Source: an uncultured bacterium | GTDB taxonomy: Bacteria; Omnitrophota; Gorgyraeia; Gorgyraeales; Gorgyraeaceae | Assembly (NCBI GenBank): GCA_913009675.1 | Contig: CAJVXD010000020.1 | Location: 1-11,113, forward strand | Direction of reading: 5' to 3' | Length of the DNA: 11,113 nucleotides | Shown here: positions 5,782-11,113 of the stretch, in pieces | How the letters are laid out: every line of letters begins with the position of its first letter | How positions within the stretch are numbered: the stretch's first letter is position 1 | The notes under the pieces: model-generated | The model's database searches: none | What the model was told of the DNA's origin: nothing | What the model saw: only the letters and a program-made list of their open reading frames with translations | Made by a program: the position numbers and the translations under genes

Positions 5782-7499
5782 GTTTTGTTTTCGGCTTCGC
5801 TTTTGACCCTCTTCAAAAATTCCTCGAGCTTCATAGTACCGATGTTGCCTTCTGTTCTCGCCCTTATAGAAACCGTACCTGTCTCCTTTTCCCTATCCCC
5901 CAGGATTAACATATACGGAACCTTTTGTAATTCTCTCTCTCGTATCTTGTATTGCAATTTCTCATTTCTCTTGTCAATCTCCGCTCTTATGTCATCTCCT
6001 TGCAGGGCCCTAAGGACCTCGTCGGCATAATCATGGACCCTGTCAGTAATGGGGATAACAACAGCCTGAACAGGGCTCAACCACACAGGGAATGCACCTC
6101 TGTAATGTTCTATCAGCATCCCTATAAAACGCTCTATGCTCCCGAGTATGACCCTGTGTAACATTACAGGCCGCTCTTTCTTCCCTTCCTTAGATATAAA
6201 GACCAGATTAAATCTTTCGGGTAGGGCAAAATCAGCCTGTATGGTCGCGCATTGCCATGGCCTACCCAGGGCATCCTTTACCATAATATCTATCTTTGGG
6301 CCATAAAATGCACCCTCGCCTTCATTAATCTCGTAGTCCATATTACCCGACTCAAGCGCCTTTTTTAAGGCATCAGTCGCGCATTCCCACATCTGGAGAC
6401 TGCCTATGTATTGCGGGGGCCTTGTGGAAAGACCTACCTTGTAATCATTAAAACCAAACTCCTTCATTGTATCCATAACAAACCCTATCACGTCCTTAAT
6501 CTCTCCTTCGACCTGCGAAGGAAGGCAGAATATATGCGCATCATCCTGCGTAAAACCCCTTACCCTTAAGAGGCCGTGCAGGACCCCCGACTTTTCCTTC
6601 CTGTAGACATCGCCCAACTCAAAATATCTTATGGGAAGATCCTTGTAACTTCTTATCCGGGACTTATAGACCAACATATGCGCAGGGCAGTTCATGGGCT
6701 TTATGGCATACTCTTCTTTATCAACCTTGAATATATACATGTTCTCCTTATAGTATTCATAGTGGCCTGAGGTAATCCATATATCTGATTTGAGTATATG
6801 AGGCCCTACTACAAGCTCGTAACCACGCCTAAGATGAGCGGTCTTGAGGTAATCCTCTATCACCTTTCTTAAAAGTGCACCCTTTGGATGGAAAAATACA
6901 AGACCGGGGCCTACATCTTCGTGTATGCTAAATAGATCCAACTCTTTTCCAAGCCTTCTGTGGTCGCGTTTTTTTGCCTCTTCCCTCAATCTTAAAAACT
7001 CCTCCAGTCCCTTCTTCGTCTCAAAGCATGTGCCGTATATGCGCTGAAGCATGGGGTTTGTCTCAATACCATGCCAGTAGGCCCCTGCAACATTTAATAG
7101 TTTAAAGGCCTTTATCTTTTCCGTGGATTTGACATGGGGGCCCTTACATAGATCAACAAAGCCCCCATGTCTATAAATAAAAACGGTCCCTGCCTCCAGA
7201 TTATTTATCAATTCAATCTTATAAGGCTCTTTTTTGAATAACTTGAGCGCCTCTTCTTTAGAGATCTCTTCTTTCTTAAACTCCAGGTATTGCCTTACGA
7301 TCTTTTTCATCTCACTTTCTATAGAAACAAGATCCTCTGGCGTAAAAGGCTCTTTTTTGTCAAAATCATAGTAAAACCCGTCTTCAATGGCAGGCCCTAT
7401 GCCCAGTTTGACGTCAGGGAAGAGCCTTTTGACAGCATCTGCCATCACATGAGAGCAACTATGTCGTAATGGATTTAACTCTTTAGCCATATTCACCAT
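5763..7499 (-). CDS. thrS: Threonyl-tRNA synthetase lacking the TGS domain
   Basis: The enzyme charges tRNA-Thr with threonine and edits mischarged serine. Its 578 residues compare with about 640 for E. coli ThrS; the missing part is the N-terminal TGS domain, because the protein begins at the editing domain (HSCSH, H13 and H17; CKGPH, C118 and H122). The class II core follows, with CPAH (C271), motif 2 LRVRGFTQDDAHIF (R314, H322), GEGAFYGPKID and LHRVILGSIERFIG (H448, R457). C271, H322 and H448 are the zinc ligands that read threonine. An anticodon-binding domain fills about 475-570. The ATG at 7499 follows GAGGAT at a longish 11-base spacing; an ATG at 7490 is an alternative and does not change the domain content. 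It lies downstream of tRNA-Val and starts the thrS-infC-rpmI-rplT run. I saw no T-box leader. Confidence 0.97.
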   Translation of the reverse strand: MVNMAKELNPLRHSCSHVMADAVKRLFPDVKLGIGPAIEDGFYYDFDKKEPFTPEDLVSIESEMKKIVRQYLEFKKEEISKEEALKLFKKEPYKIELINNLEAGTVFIYRHGGFVDLCKGPHVKSTEKIKAFKLLNVAGAYWHGIETNPMLQRIYGTCFETKKGLEEFLRLREEAKKRDHRRLGKELDLFSIHEDVGPGLVFFHPKGALLRKVIEDYLKTAHLRRGYELVVGPHILKSDIWITSGHYEYYKENMYIFKVDKEEYAIKPMNCPAHMLVYKSRIRSYKDLPIRYFELGDVYRKEKSGVLHGLLRVRGFTQDDAHIFCLPSQVEGEIKDVIGFVMDTMKEFGFNDYKVGLSTRPPQYIGSLQMWECATDALKKALESGNMDYEINEGEGAFYGPKIDIMVKDALGRPWQCATIQADFALPERFNLVFISKEGKKERPVMLHRVILGSIERFIGMLIEHYRGAFPVWLSPVQAVVIPITDRVHDYADEVLRALQGDDIRAEIDKRNEKLQYKIRERELQKVPYMLILGDREKETGTVSIRARTEGNIGTMKLEEFLKRVKSEAENKTLVKSY

Positions 7500-7509
7500 A
7501 TTTAATCAA

Positions 7510-7555
7510 TCCTCAACTAATCTTTAAATAACTCTGGTGGGCCCAAGAGGACTCG
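7510..7555 (-). repeat. Duplicate of the tRNA-Val 3' end and flank
   Basis: Bases 7510-7555 nearly match 7669-7712, which cover the last 20 or so bases of tRNA-Val (T-arm, acceptor and CCA) plus its 3' flank. The core GGTGGGCCCAAGAGGACTCG (7536-7555) is identical to the tRNA. The remaining 5' part of the tRNA is absent from this copy. The 113 bases between the copies (7556-7668) contain no gene, but do hold two CTCCTRTTCGTCG repeats (near 7605 and 7626). This is what an old integration or att duplication at a tRNA 3' end would leave; slippage is the alternative. Confidence 0.75.
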
Positions 7556-7556
7556 G

Positions 7557-7580
7557 CGCCCTTCGCTTTCGCTCAGGGTC
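7557..7580. repeat. Minimal palindromic repeat module
   Basis: The core CCCTTCGC-TTTC-GCTCAGGG forms imperfect facing arms that match the outer arms of the larger modules at 7777-8281 (CCTTCGC and GCTCAGG). It may be an 'empty' or collapsed member of that family. The match is short, so the link is tentative. Confidence 0.4.
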
Positions 7581-7691
7581 GGCCACCCGTCCTGCTTGCG
7601 CTACTCCTGTTCGTCGCAGCTCTTCCTCCTATTCGTCGGCGCGGAACTCCCTTCGAGTCCTCCCCTTCTCCTTAACTAATTCTTAAATAAC

Positions 7692-7768
7692 TGGTGGGCC
7701 CAAGAGGACTCGAACCTCTGACCTCTTCCATGTCAAGGAAGCGCGCTAACCAACTGCGCCATGGGCCC
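7692..7768 (-). tRNA. tRNA-Val (anticodon GAC)
   Basis: The minus strand folds as a standard cloverleaf. Acceptor GGGCCCA pairs with TGGGCCC. The D arm is GCGC/GCGC, and the anticodon stem CTTCC/GGAAG holds loop TTGACAT, giving anticodon GAC. The variable loop is AGGTC, and the T arm AGAGG/CCTCT has loop TTCGAGT. Discriminator A and a gene-encoded CCA follow. It is the last of three tRNA genes before thrS. A 9-bp hairpin CAAATTTGC-GAA-GCAAATTTG (7768-7788) abuts its 5' end. Confidence 0.97.
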
Positions 7769-7776
7769 AAATTTGC

Positions 7777-8019
7777 GAAGCAAATTTGGATCCTGAAGCG
7801 GCGTTAATTAATCCGACTAAAAGGAGGATTATAGCCGCTGAAGGACCTTAAATAAAAACGTGAAGCAAATTTGGATCCTGAAGCGGCGTTAATTAATCCG
7901 ACTAAAAGGAGGATTATAGCCGCTGAAGGACCTTAAATAAAAACGTGAAGCAAATTTGGATCCTGAGTCCGCGTTAAAAAATACGAGCGAATACGAGCAT
8001 TTTAGCGGACGAAGAACCT
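7777..8019. repeat. 85-bp tandem repeats with a compensated third copy
   Basis: Two near-identical 85-bp units (7777-7861, 7862-7946) are followed by a third that keeps the first 20 bases (GAAGCAAATTTGGATCCTGA) and then diverges (7947 to about 8019). Each unit contains a hairpin. In units 1 and 2 the outer arms are AGCGGC/GCCGCT with an inner TAATCC/GGATTA; in unit 3 the outer arms are GTCCGC/GCGGAC. On the minus strand the units read AAGGTCCTTC, hairpin, TCAGGATC. Nothing in them looks coding, although a spurious frame runs through from 7956. Confidence 0.9.
7828..7856 (-). promoter_or_regulatory. Candidate sigma70-type promoter for tRNA-Val/thrS (repeated at 7913-7941)
   Basis: On the minus strand a perfect TATAAT (7828-7833) lies 17 bases after TTTATT (7851-7856), a weak -35 match. 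Transcription would start about 50 bases before tRNA-Val. The same arrangement recurs at 7913-7941 because it is part of the 85-bp repeat, and the third copy has TAAAAT at the corresponding place. The -10 lies inside the repeat's hairpin, and AT-rich sequence can match by chance, so this is only a candidate. Confidence 0.3.
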
Positions 8020-8047
8020 TTGTTATCCCTTCATTAGTCAGGCCCTT

Positions 8048-8101
8048 AGGTCCCTTCGCTGCATCCTTGACATCTTCGATGTCAAGGTCCTGCTCAGGAT
8101 C
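8048..8101. repeat. Palindromic module with a perfect 10-bp hairpin
   Basis: CCTTGACATC (8065-8074) pairs perfectly with GATGTCAAGG (8078-8087) around TTC. The flanks AGGTCCCTTCGC (8048-8059) and GCTCAGGATC (8092-8101) are the same arms that bracket the other modules in this intergenic region, here around a different interior. Confidence 0.6.
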
Positions 8102-8300
8102 AATCCCGCCTTCGGCGGAAAAGGACTTTCAAAGGTCCTTCGCTTCACCAAAAATTTTCCTTTTCGTCAAATTTTTGACTTGCTCAGGATCAATCCCGCC
8201 TTCGGCGGAAAAGGACTTTCAAAGGTCCTTCGCTTCACCAAAAATTTTCCTTTTCGTCAAATTTTTGACTTGCTCAGGATCAATCCCGTCTTCGGCGGAA
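8091..8300. repeat. 90-bp tandem repeats
   Basis: Two apparently identical 90-bp units (8091-8180, 8181-8270) are followed by a 30-base partial third (8271-8300, one change seen) that ends at the 3' end of tRNA-Leu. Each unit contains CCGCC-TTC-GGCGG, an AAGGACTTT/AAAGGTCCTT near-palindrome, and AAAAATTT facing AAATTTTT. Between unit boundaries the AAGGTCCTTCGC and GCTCAGGATC arms recur. An open frame across the region simply translates the repeats and is not a gene. Confidence 0.9.
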
Positions 8301-8301
8301 T

Positions 8302-8389
8302 TGGTGCCGGGGGAGGGACTCGAACCCTCAAGACCTTTTGGGCCGCAGGATTTTAAGTCCTGTGCGTTTGCCAATTTCGCCACCCCGGC
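8302..8389 (-). tRNA. tRNA-Leu (anticodon UAA)
   Basis: This is an 88-base tRNA on the minus strand. Acceptor GCCGGGG pairs with CCCCGGC and the anticodon stem is CAGGA/TCCTG with loop CTTAAAA (anticodon TAA). The long class II variable arm is CGGCCCAAAAGGTCTT, and the T arm GAGGG/CCCTC has loop TTCGAGT. Discriminator A is followed by encoded CCA. The partial 90-bp repeat lies directly beyond its 3' end. The 52 bases to tRNA-Cys hold nothing recognised. Confidence 0.97.
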
Positions 8390-8441
8390 ATATTTTGCTA
8401 CGCTCCTCACAACCCTGGTTCTACGACAGGGCGCGACGGAA

Positions 8442-8516
8442 TGGAGGCGACGACCGGATTTGAACCGGTGAATAAGAGTTTTGCAGACTCCTGCCTTGCC
8501 ACTTGGCTACGTCGCC
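8442..8516 (-). tRNA. tRNA-Cys (anticodon GCA)
   Basis: This is a 75-base tRNA on the minus strand. Acceptor GGCGACG pairs with CGTCGCC and the anticodon stem GGAGT/ACTCT has loop CTGCAAA, giving anticodon GCA. The T arm ACCGG/CCGGT has loop TTCAAAT. Discriminator U, as expected for Cys, is followed by encoded CCA. The 123 bases from its 5' end to the pseudopilin remnant contain a short ACGTG/CACGT hairpin (8530-8561) and the strong hairpin at 8567-8621. Confidence 0.96.
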
Positions 8517-8566
8517 TTAAAAAGCAAAAACGTGCAACCTCTAGAAAAACTGGCTACACGTTACAA

Positions 8567-8621
8567 ACCCGGTTAGAAATCTTTCTATGCTTGTTTGGAT
8601 AGATAAGATTCCTAACCGGGT
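8567..8621 (-). terminator. Strong hairpin, possible terminator after the pseudopilin remnant
   Basis: On the minus strand ACCCGGTTAGGAATCTT pairs with AAGATTTCTAACCGGGT, with one G-U pair. The stem continues past a one-base bulge as TCTAT/ATAGA to a 10-base loop. The wobble works only in minus-strand RNA; the plus strand would have an A-C mismatch. It begins about 19 bases after the stop of the upstream open frame. Only TTTGT follows the stem, so Rho-independent termination would be weak. Confidence 0.5.
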
Positions 8622-8639
8622 AAAGATTGTCTTTCCCAT

Positions 8640-8861
8640 TTAAAACGGCGGAGACCATTTTCCTCCAGAAGCAGGCTGCCACCTCGTGTGTCCGTCTATA
8701 TATAACACATTCCCTCCCCAGCCCTTATGATTGCCGGGTTTATCACAAACAATAGGTGTACCAGAATCCGCTGACTCTGTCAGGCCTGAGTGATATAAAT
8801 AATCTCCACTATTGGCTGAATCAGGTATATTACTGTTAAGCATGAAACCTTTTTTCTTCAA
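8640..8861 (-). pseudogene. C-terminal remnant of a type II/IV pseudopilin (H-X-DG type)
   Basis: The visible 73 residues end with PGNHKGWGGNVLYIDGH and a short WSPPF tail. This resembles the C-terminal 'prepilin-type H-X9-DG' signature of exported pseudopilins, although ten residues rather than nine separate His from Asp-Gly here. There is no N-terminal prepilin signal or hydrophobic helix. The frame is open without ATG back to a TAA at 8922-8924, adding residues such as DKEDTVLTRELNW that also look pilin-like. A TTG at 8861 with GGAGG upstream could start translation, but the product would lack everything needed for export. The open frame runs into the coaB stop at 8888. A truncated, decaying gene captured behind coaB is the best reading; a real small gene is less likely. 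Confidence 0.6.
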
Positions 8862-8887
8862 TCCCTGCCTCCAATTTAGCTCTCGCG

Positions 8888-9559
8888 TCAGGACCGTATC
8901 CTCCTTATCCTGGTTCCGCGATTATTCTTTAAATACCACATCTCTTCGATTTTGTCAAGCAAAACATGGGTTATATATATCTTTGATTTATTAGTTATAT
9001 ATGTCCTATGAATAGATTTATCTACCAGTATTACATCTAACTTATTGCAACCAAAAGGGTTGCATCGTTTAGTCAGTTTATTAGCTACTATAAGATCAAG
9101 ATGTTTACTGTTTAATTTTCTCAGGGAGTTTCTCAGGATCCCCTCTGTCTCTAAACTAAAACCTATAAATAACCTGTCTTTCTTATAGATAGAAAGTTCT
9201 TTAAGTATGTCTTTATTTGGCATAAGCTTCAGCAATAAATTCCTTTGTCTCTTTATCTTTTTTGCGGCAAGGTGCCTCGGTCTGAAGTCACCTACAGCAG
9301 CGCACATAATCAGGCAATCTGCTGCTTTGATCTCTTTTTTTAGTGTCTTTGACAGAGCGTCCGCTGTTTCTATAGCAATAAATCTTTTAACCTTTGGGGG
9401 CATGAGACTGGTAGGCCCGCTTATAAGCGTAACAATATGTCCTCTTTTTGACGCTACTTCAGCTATTTTATATCCCATATACCCCGTGGATCTATTCGAG
9501 ATAAACCTCACAGGGTCTATGGGCTCAATGGTTGGACCTGCGGTAATTAGGATCCTAAT
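8888..9559 (-). CDS. coaB: Phosphopantothenate-cysteine ligase (CoaB), stand-alone, apparent AUU start
   Basis: CoaB joins cysteine to 4'-phosphopantothenate in coenzyme A synthesis. Read from the ATT at 9557-9559 the product has 223 residues and begins (M)RILITAGPTIEPIDPVRFIS. That is exactly where CoaB domains start: the ITAGPT nucleotide-binding loop, then SNRSTGYMG, AAVGDFRP around 90-98, KLMPNKDILKEL, and FIGFSLETE. The N-terminal CoaC decarboxylase domain of the usual CoaBC fusion is absent, and an in-frame TGA sits three codons before the ATT. A GTG at 9511 would delete the ITAGPT loop and is rejected. No ATG, GTG or TTG lies between the TGA and the conserved loop, while GAGGTG sits 7 bases before the ATT. 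It follows pckG by 31 bases. CoaC may be encoded elsewhere. Family certain, start inferred. Confidence 0.9.
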   Translation of the reverse strand: MRILITAGPTIEPIDPVRFISNRSTGYMGYKIAEVASKRGHIVTLISGPTSLMPPKVKRFIAIETADALSKTLKKEIKAADCLIMCAAVGDFRPRHLAAKKIKRQRNLLLKLMPNKDILKELSIYKKDRLFIGFSLETEGILRNSLRKLNSKHLDLIVANKLTKRCNPFGCNKLDVILVDKSIHRTYITNKSKIYITHVLLDKIEEMWYLKNNRGTRIRRIRS

Positions 9560-9572
9560 AGTCGTTCACCTC
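9557..9572 (-). promoter_or_regulatory. coaB ribosome binding site with candidate AUU start
   Basis: On the minus strand GAGGTGAACGACT is followed by ATT, 7 bases after GAGGTG. The layout closely parallels the infC site of this window (GAGGTG, 6 bases, ATT). A miscalled base in an ATG is the main alternative. Confidence 0.6.
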
Positions 9573-9590
9573 TATCCAGGTATAATGGAA

Positions 9591-11054
9591 CTAAAAGACA
9601 TCGGGCTGTGGATAATCACCGTATCTTTTTCTGCAAGCCTCTAACCGCGCCTTCTGCTCGTTCAGGGTTTTCATTAAGATATGCGGGGTATCAAAGACCT
9701 TCGCGTGATATATCTGTTTAATCCTCTCTATCTTTTCTATGCACTCCGGGATACGTATCTTGAATTGTTCATTATAATCTACCTTTCTATAATCCTTGGC
9801 AAACACATCTTTGAACAATTTTCTCAGATCCTCATAGCCGGGGATATAACCAATAGGTGTTTTTATCGCCCCTATTTCTTCATGGACGCGCAGCTCCATC
9901 CATTTCACCCAGACATGCTTATCCTTGATGCCATTAAGGTATTGACCATCCTTCCCTCTAAGGAAATAGTTGACATGGAATATGAGGGGCCGGTGTTTAA
10001 GGCCCTGCACTATATCAAGGTTATTCTGGATATATCTCCCAATAGGTATGGAGAGAAAATCCAGGTTTGCCATAAGGTTAAACTTCCTTACGCCCTCCTG
10101 GCCAAGCGTAGCAGCGGTTGTTTCTGATTCTATCATAGCGGCCTGCGCTAATATCCCGTGCGCCCAGTCAAACGACTGTGCTACTGGCACACTGGTATCC
10201 GAATCGCGGCCTCCGTATATAACACCGCCTATTTCAACGCCCTCCGCGTCTTCCAGACTATCTCCGCAATTCTTCAAATCCCTCAACCGTATCGTATAAC
10301 GCGCGTTATTATGTGCATAGGGGACCTTTTTACCGTCAGGGCCGAGCTTACCGGATATCCATTCGCCAGAAAAATTCACGCCTTTTTCAGGGTCATCCCT
10401 TCCGTCGCCCAACCACCTGGGATTATTACTCTCGTCCACCAGCACATTGGAAAAGATGATCTCGCCGGGACTCGTAAGTGCCTCAAATATGACAGGGTCG
10501 TCACTTTTGTTAACATTCTGTATAATCCCGAATATCCCTCTCTCTACATTGACCGCGCGTACCCTTCCATGGATGTTACGTAAATAAGCGATATCGTCTC
10601 CTATGATCCTTTCGCCTTTAAGCATGGCCGTAGCCGTCTTGCCGCAAGCAGACGGAAAGGATCCTGTAAGATACGTAATCCGCTTTTTACGTGGGCAGGA
10701 AACCCCCATTATAAACATATGTTCGGTAAGCCACCCTTCTTCTGAGGCACGCTTGATAGCAAGCCGCATGGCAAGCTTTTTAAGGCCCAGGGTATTCCCT
10801 GCATACTGCGTATTAACACTATATACCGCCTCCTCATGGAGGTCTATATACACGCGGCGTTTTTTAACATCTTTGCTCACTCCCCTGTCCAATTCACCAG
10901 AGCTATGCACGAAACGGAAAAAATTGTCGCGGTCCTCCAGTTTACGGAACAGTTCGTAACCGCCGCGATAGAGTATGTCTTCTGAATGGGCAACATAGCT
11001 GGAATCGGTTATCTGAACAGCTGATATGGAAAACTCTGAATCAGCGGGGCCAAG
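9591..11054 (-). CDS. pckG: Phosphoenolpyruvate carboxykinase (GTP), N-terminus missing
   Basis: The enzyme interconverts oxaloacetate plus GTP with phosphoenolpyruvate, GDP and CO2, linking the TCA pool to gluconeogenesis or anaplerosis. About 487 genuine residues are visible, against about 590-640 for the family, so roughly the first 110-130 are lost at the contig end. Counting from the first genuine codon, the substrate loop reads YAGNTLGLKKLAMR (about 84-97) and EGWLTEHM follows. The kinase-1 P-loop is GSFPSACGKT (131-140) with the reactive cysteine at 137, and kinase-2 is GDDIAYL. Further on come GGVIYGGRDSD, the guanine-site region and FHVNYFLRGKDG, with a natural C-terminus YPQPDVF. 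The SACGKT loop separates it from the unrelated ATP-type enzyme. An apparent GTG start at 11069 lies in adapter sequence and is not real. coaB follows after 31 bases. Confidence 0.96.
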   Translation of the reverse strand, partial: LGPADSEFSISAVQITDSSYVAHSEDILYRGGYELFRKLEDRDNFFRFVHSSGELDRGVSKDVKKRRVYIDLHEEAVYSVNTQYAGNTLGLKKLAMRLAIKRASEEGWLTEHMFIMGVSCPRKKRITYLTGSFPSACGKTATAMLKGERIIGDDIAYLRNIHGRVRAVNVERGIFGIIQNVNKSDDPVIFEALTSPGEIIFSNVLVDESNNPRWLGDGRDDPEKGVNFSGEWISGKLGPDGKKVPYAHNNARYTIRLRDLKNCGDSLEDAEGVEIGGVIYGGRDSDTSVPVAQSFDWAHGILAQAAMIESETTAATLGQEGVRKFNLMANLDFLSIPIGRYIQNNLDIVQGLKHRPLIFHVNYFLRGKDGQYLNGIKDKHVWVKWMELRVHEEIGAIKTPIGYIPGYEDLRKLFKDVFAKDYRKVDYNEQFKIRIPECIEKIERIKQIYHAKVFDTPHILMKTLNEQKARLEACRKRYGDYPQPDVF

Positions 11055-11113
11055 AGATCGGAAGAGCACACGTCTGAACTCCAGTCACACTGATATATCT
11101 CGTATGCCGTCTT
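11055..11113. other. Illumina TruSeq adapter contamination
   Basis: From 11055 the sequence reads AGATCGGAAGAGCACACGTC, then the rest of the TruSeq index adapter with an ACTGAT-type index (11089 on) and the ATCTCGTATGCCGTCTT flow-cell end. This matches the known adapter through to the window end and is not genomic. Confidence 0.98.

Noticed and set aside
7500..7691. T-box leader for thrS
   Set aside because: No T-box motif, specifier stem or antiterminator was recognised; the region is explained by the tRNA-Val fragment duplication and small repeats.
7777..8300. CRISPR-like regular repeats
   Set aside because: The units are long (85 and 90 bp), directly tandem and nearly identical throughout, with no unique spacers and no cas genes.
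8219..8410. 63-codon minus-strand frame
   Set aside because: It lies across tRNA-Leu; the peptide is simply translated tRNA (GVAKLANAQDLKSCGPKG pattern).
7956..8471. 171-codon open frame on the plus strand
   Set aside because: It translates the 90-bp repeats (duplicated peptide blocks) and runs antisense through tRNA-Leu; there is no family resemblance.
9591..11069. Complete pckG starting at 11069
   Set aside because: The first five codons derive from Illumina adapter; the true N-terminus is missing.

Overview
The window carries a translation gene cluster, all on the minus strand. Read in the direction of transcription (right to left) the order is: pckG (truncated) - coaB - a pseudopilin remnant - tRNA-Cys(GCA) - tRNA-Leu(UAA) - tRNA-Val(GAC) - thrS - infC - rpmI - rplT - trkH/ktrB - trkA/ktrA - pheS - a short secreted protein - pheT (cut by the window edge). 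The core thrS-infC-rpmI-rplT-pheS-pheT order is widely conserved in bacteria. Two things interrupt it here: a potassium-uptake pair between rplT and pheS, and a small exported protein between pheS and pheT.

The organism is a bacterium, probably from a candidate lineage known mainly from metagenomes. The exported protein has a signal peptide followed by 'ITLTSYYPAPYGAYTEL', a VGIG/LDVNG-type segment and a 'VVNGIIT' end. I associate this pattern with Omnitrophota (former OP3), as does a pseudopilin fragment with a GNHKGWGGNVLYIDGH signature. The taxonomic call is inference. The right-hand 59 bases are Illumina adapter, so the source is a draft or metagenomic contig and pckG has no genuine start here.

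The intergenic DNA is unusually structured. (1) Two copies of a three-hairpin element fill the trkA-pheS gap and the gap from pheS to the next gene, from beside one stop codon to near the next Shine-Dalgarno (SD). Their arms differ but stay complementary, and their central loop is inverted between copies. (2) Between tRNA-Val and tRNA-Leu lie an 85-bp and a 90-bp tandem repeat. Both look like versions of one module: arms close to GGTCCTTCGC and GCTCAGGATC around variable palindromic interiors. (3) The 3' end of tRNA-Val and its flank are duplicated just upstream of thrS.

Two genes appear to start with AUU behind a GAGGTGA-type SD: infC, where this is classical, and coaB, where it would be new. 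PheT lacks the usual N-terminal OB-fold tRNA-binding domain and ThrS lacks the TGS domain, so both synthetases are trimmed at the N-terminus. No CRISPR array, rRNA or intact transposase gene was seen.
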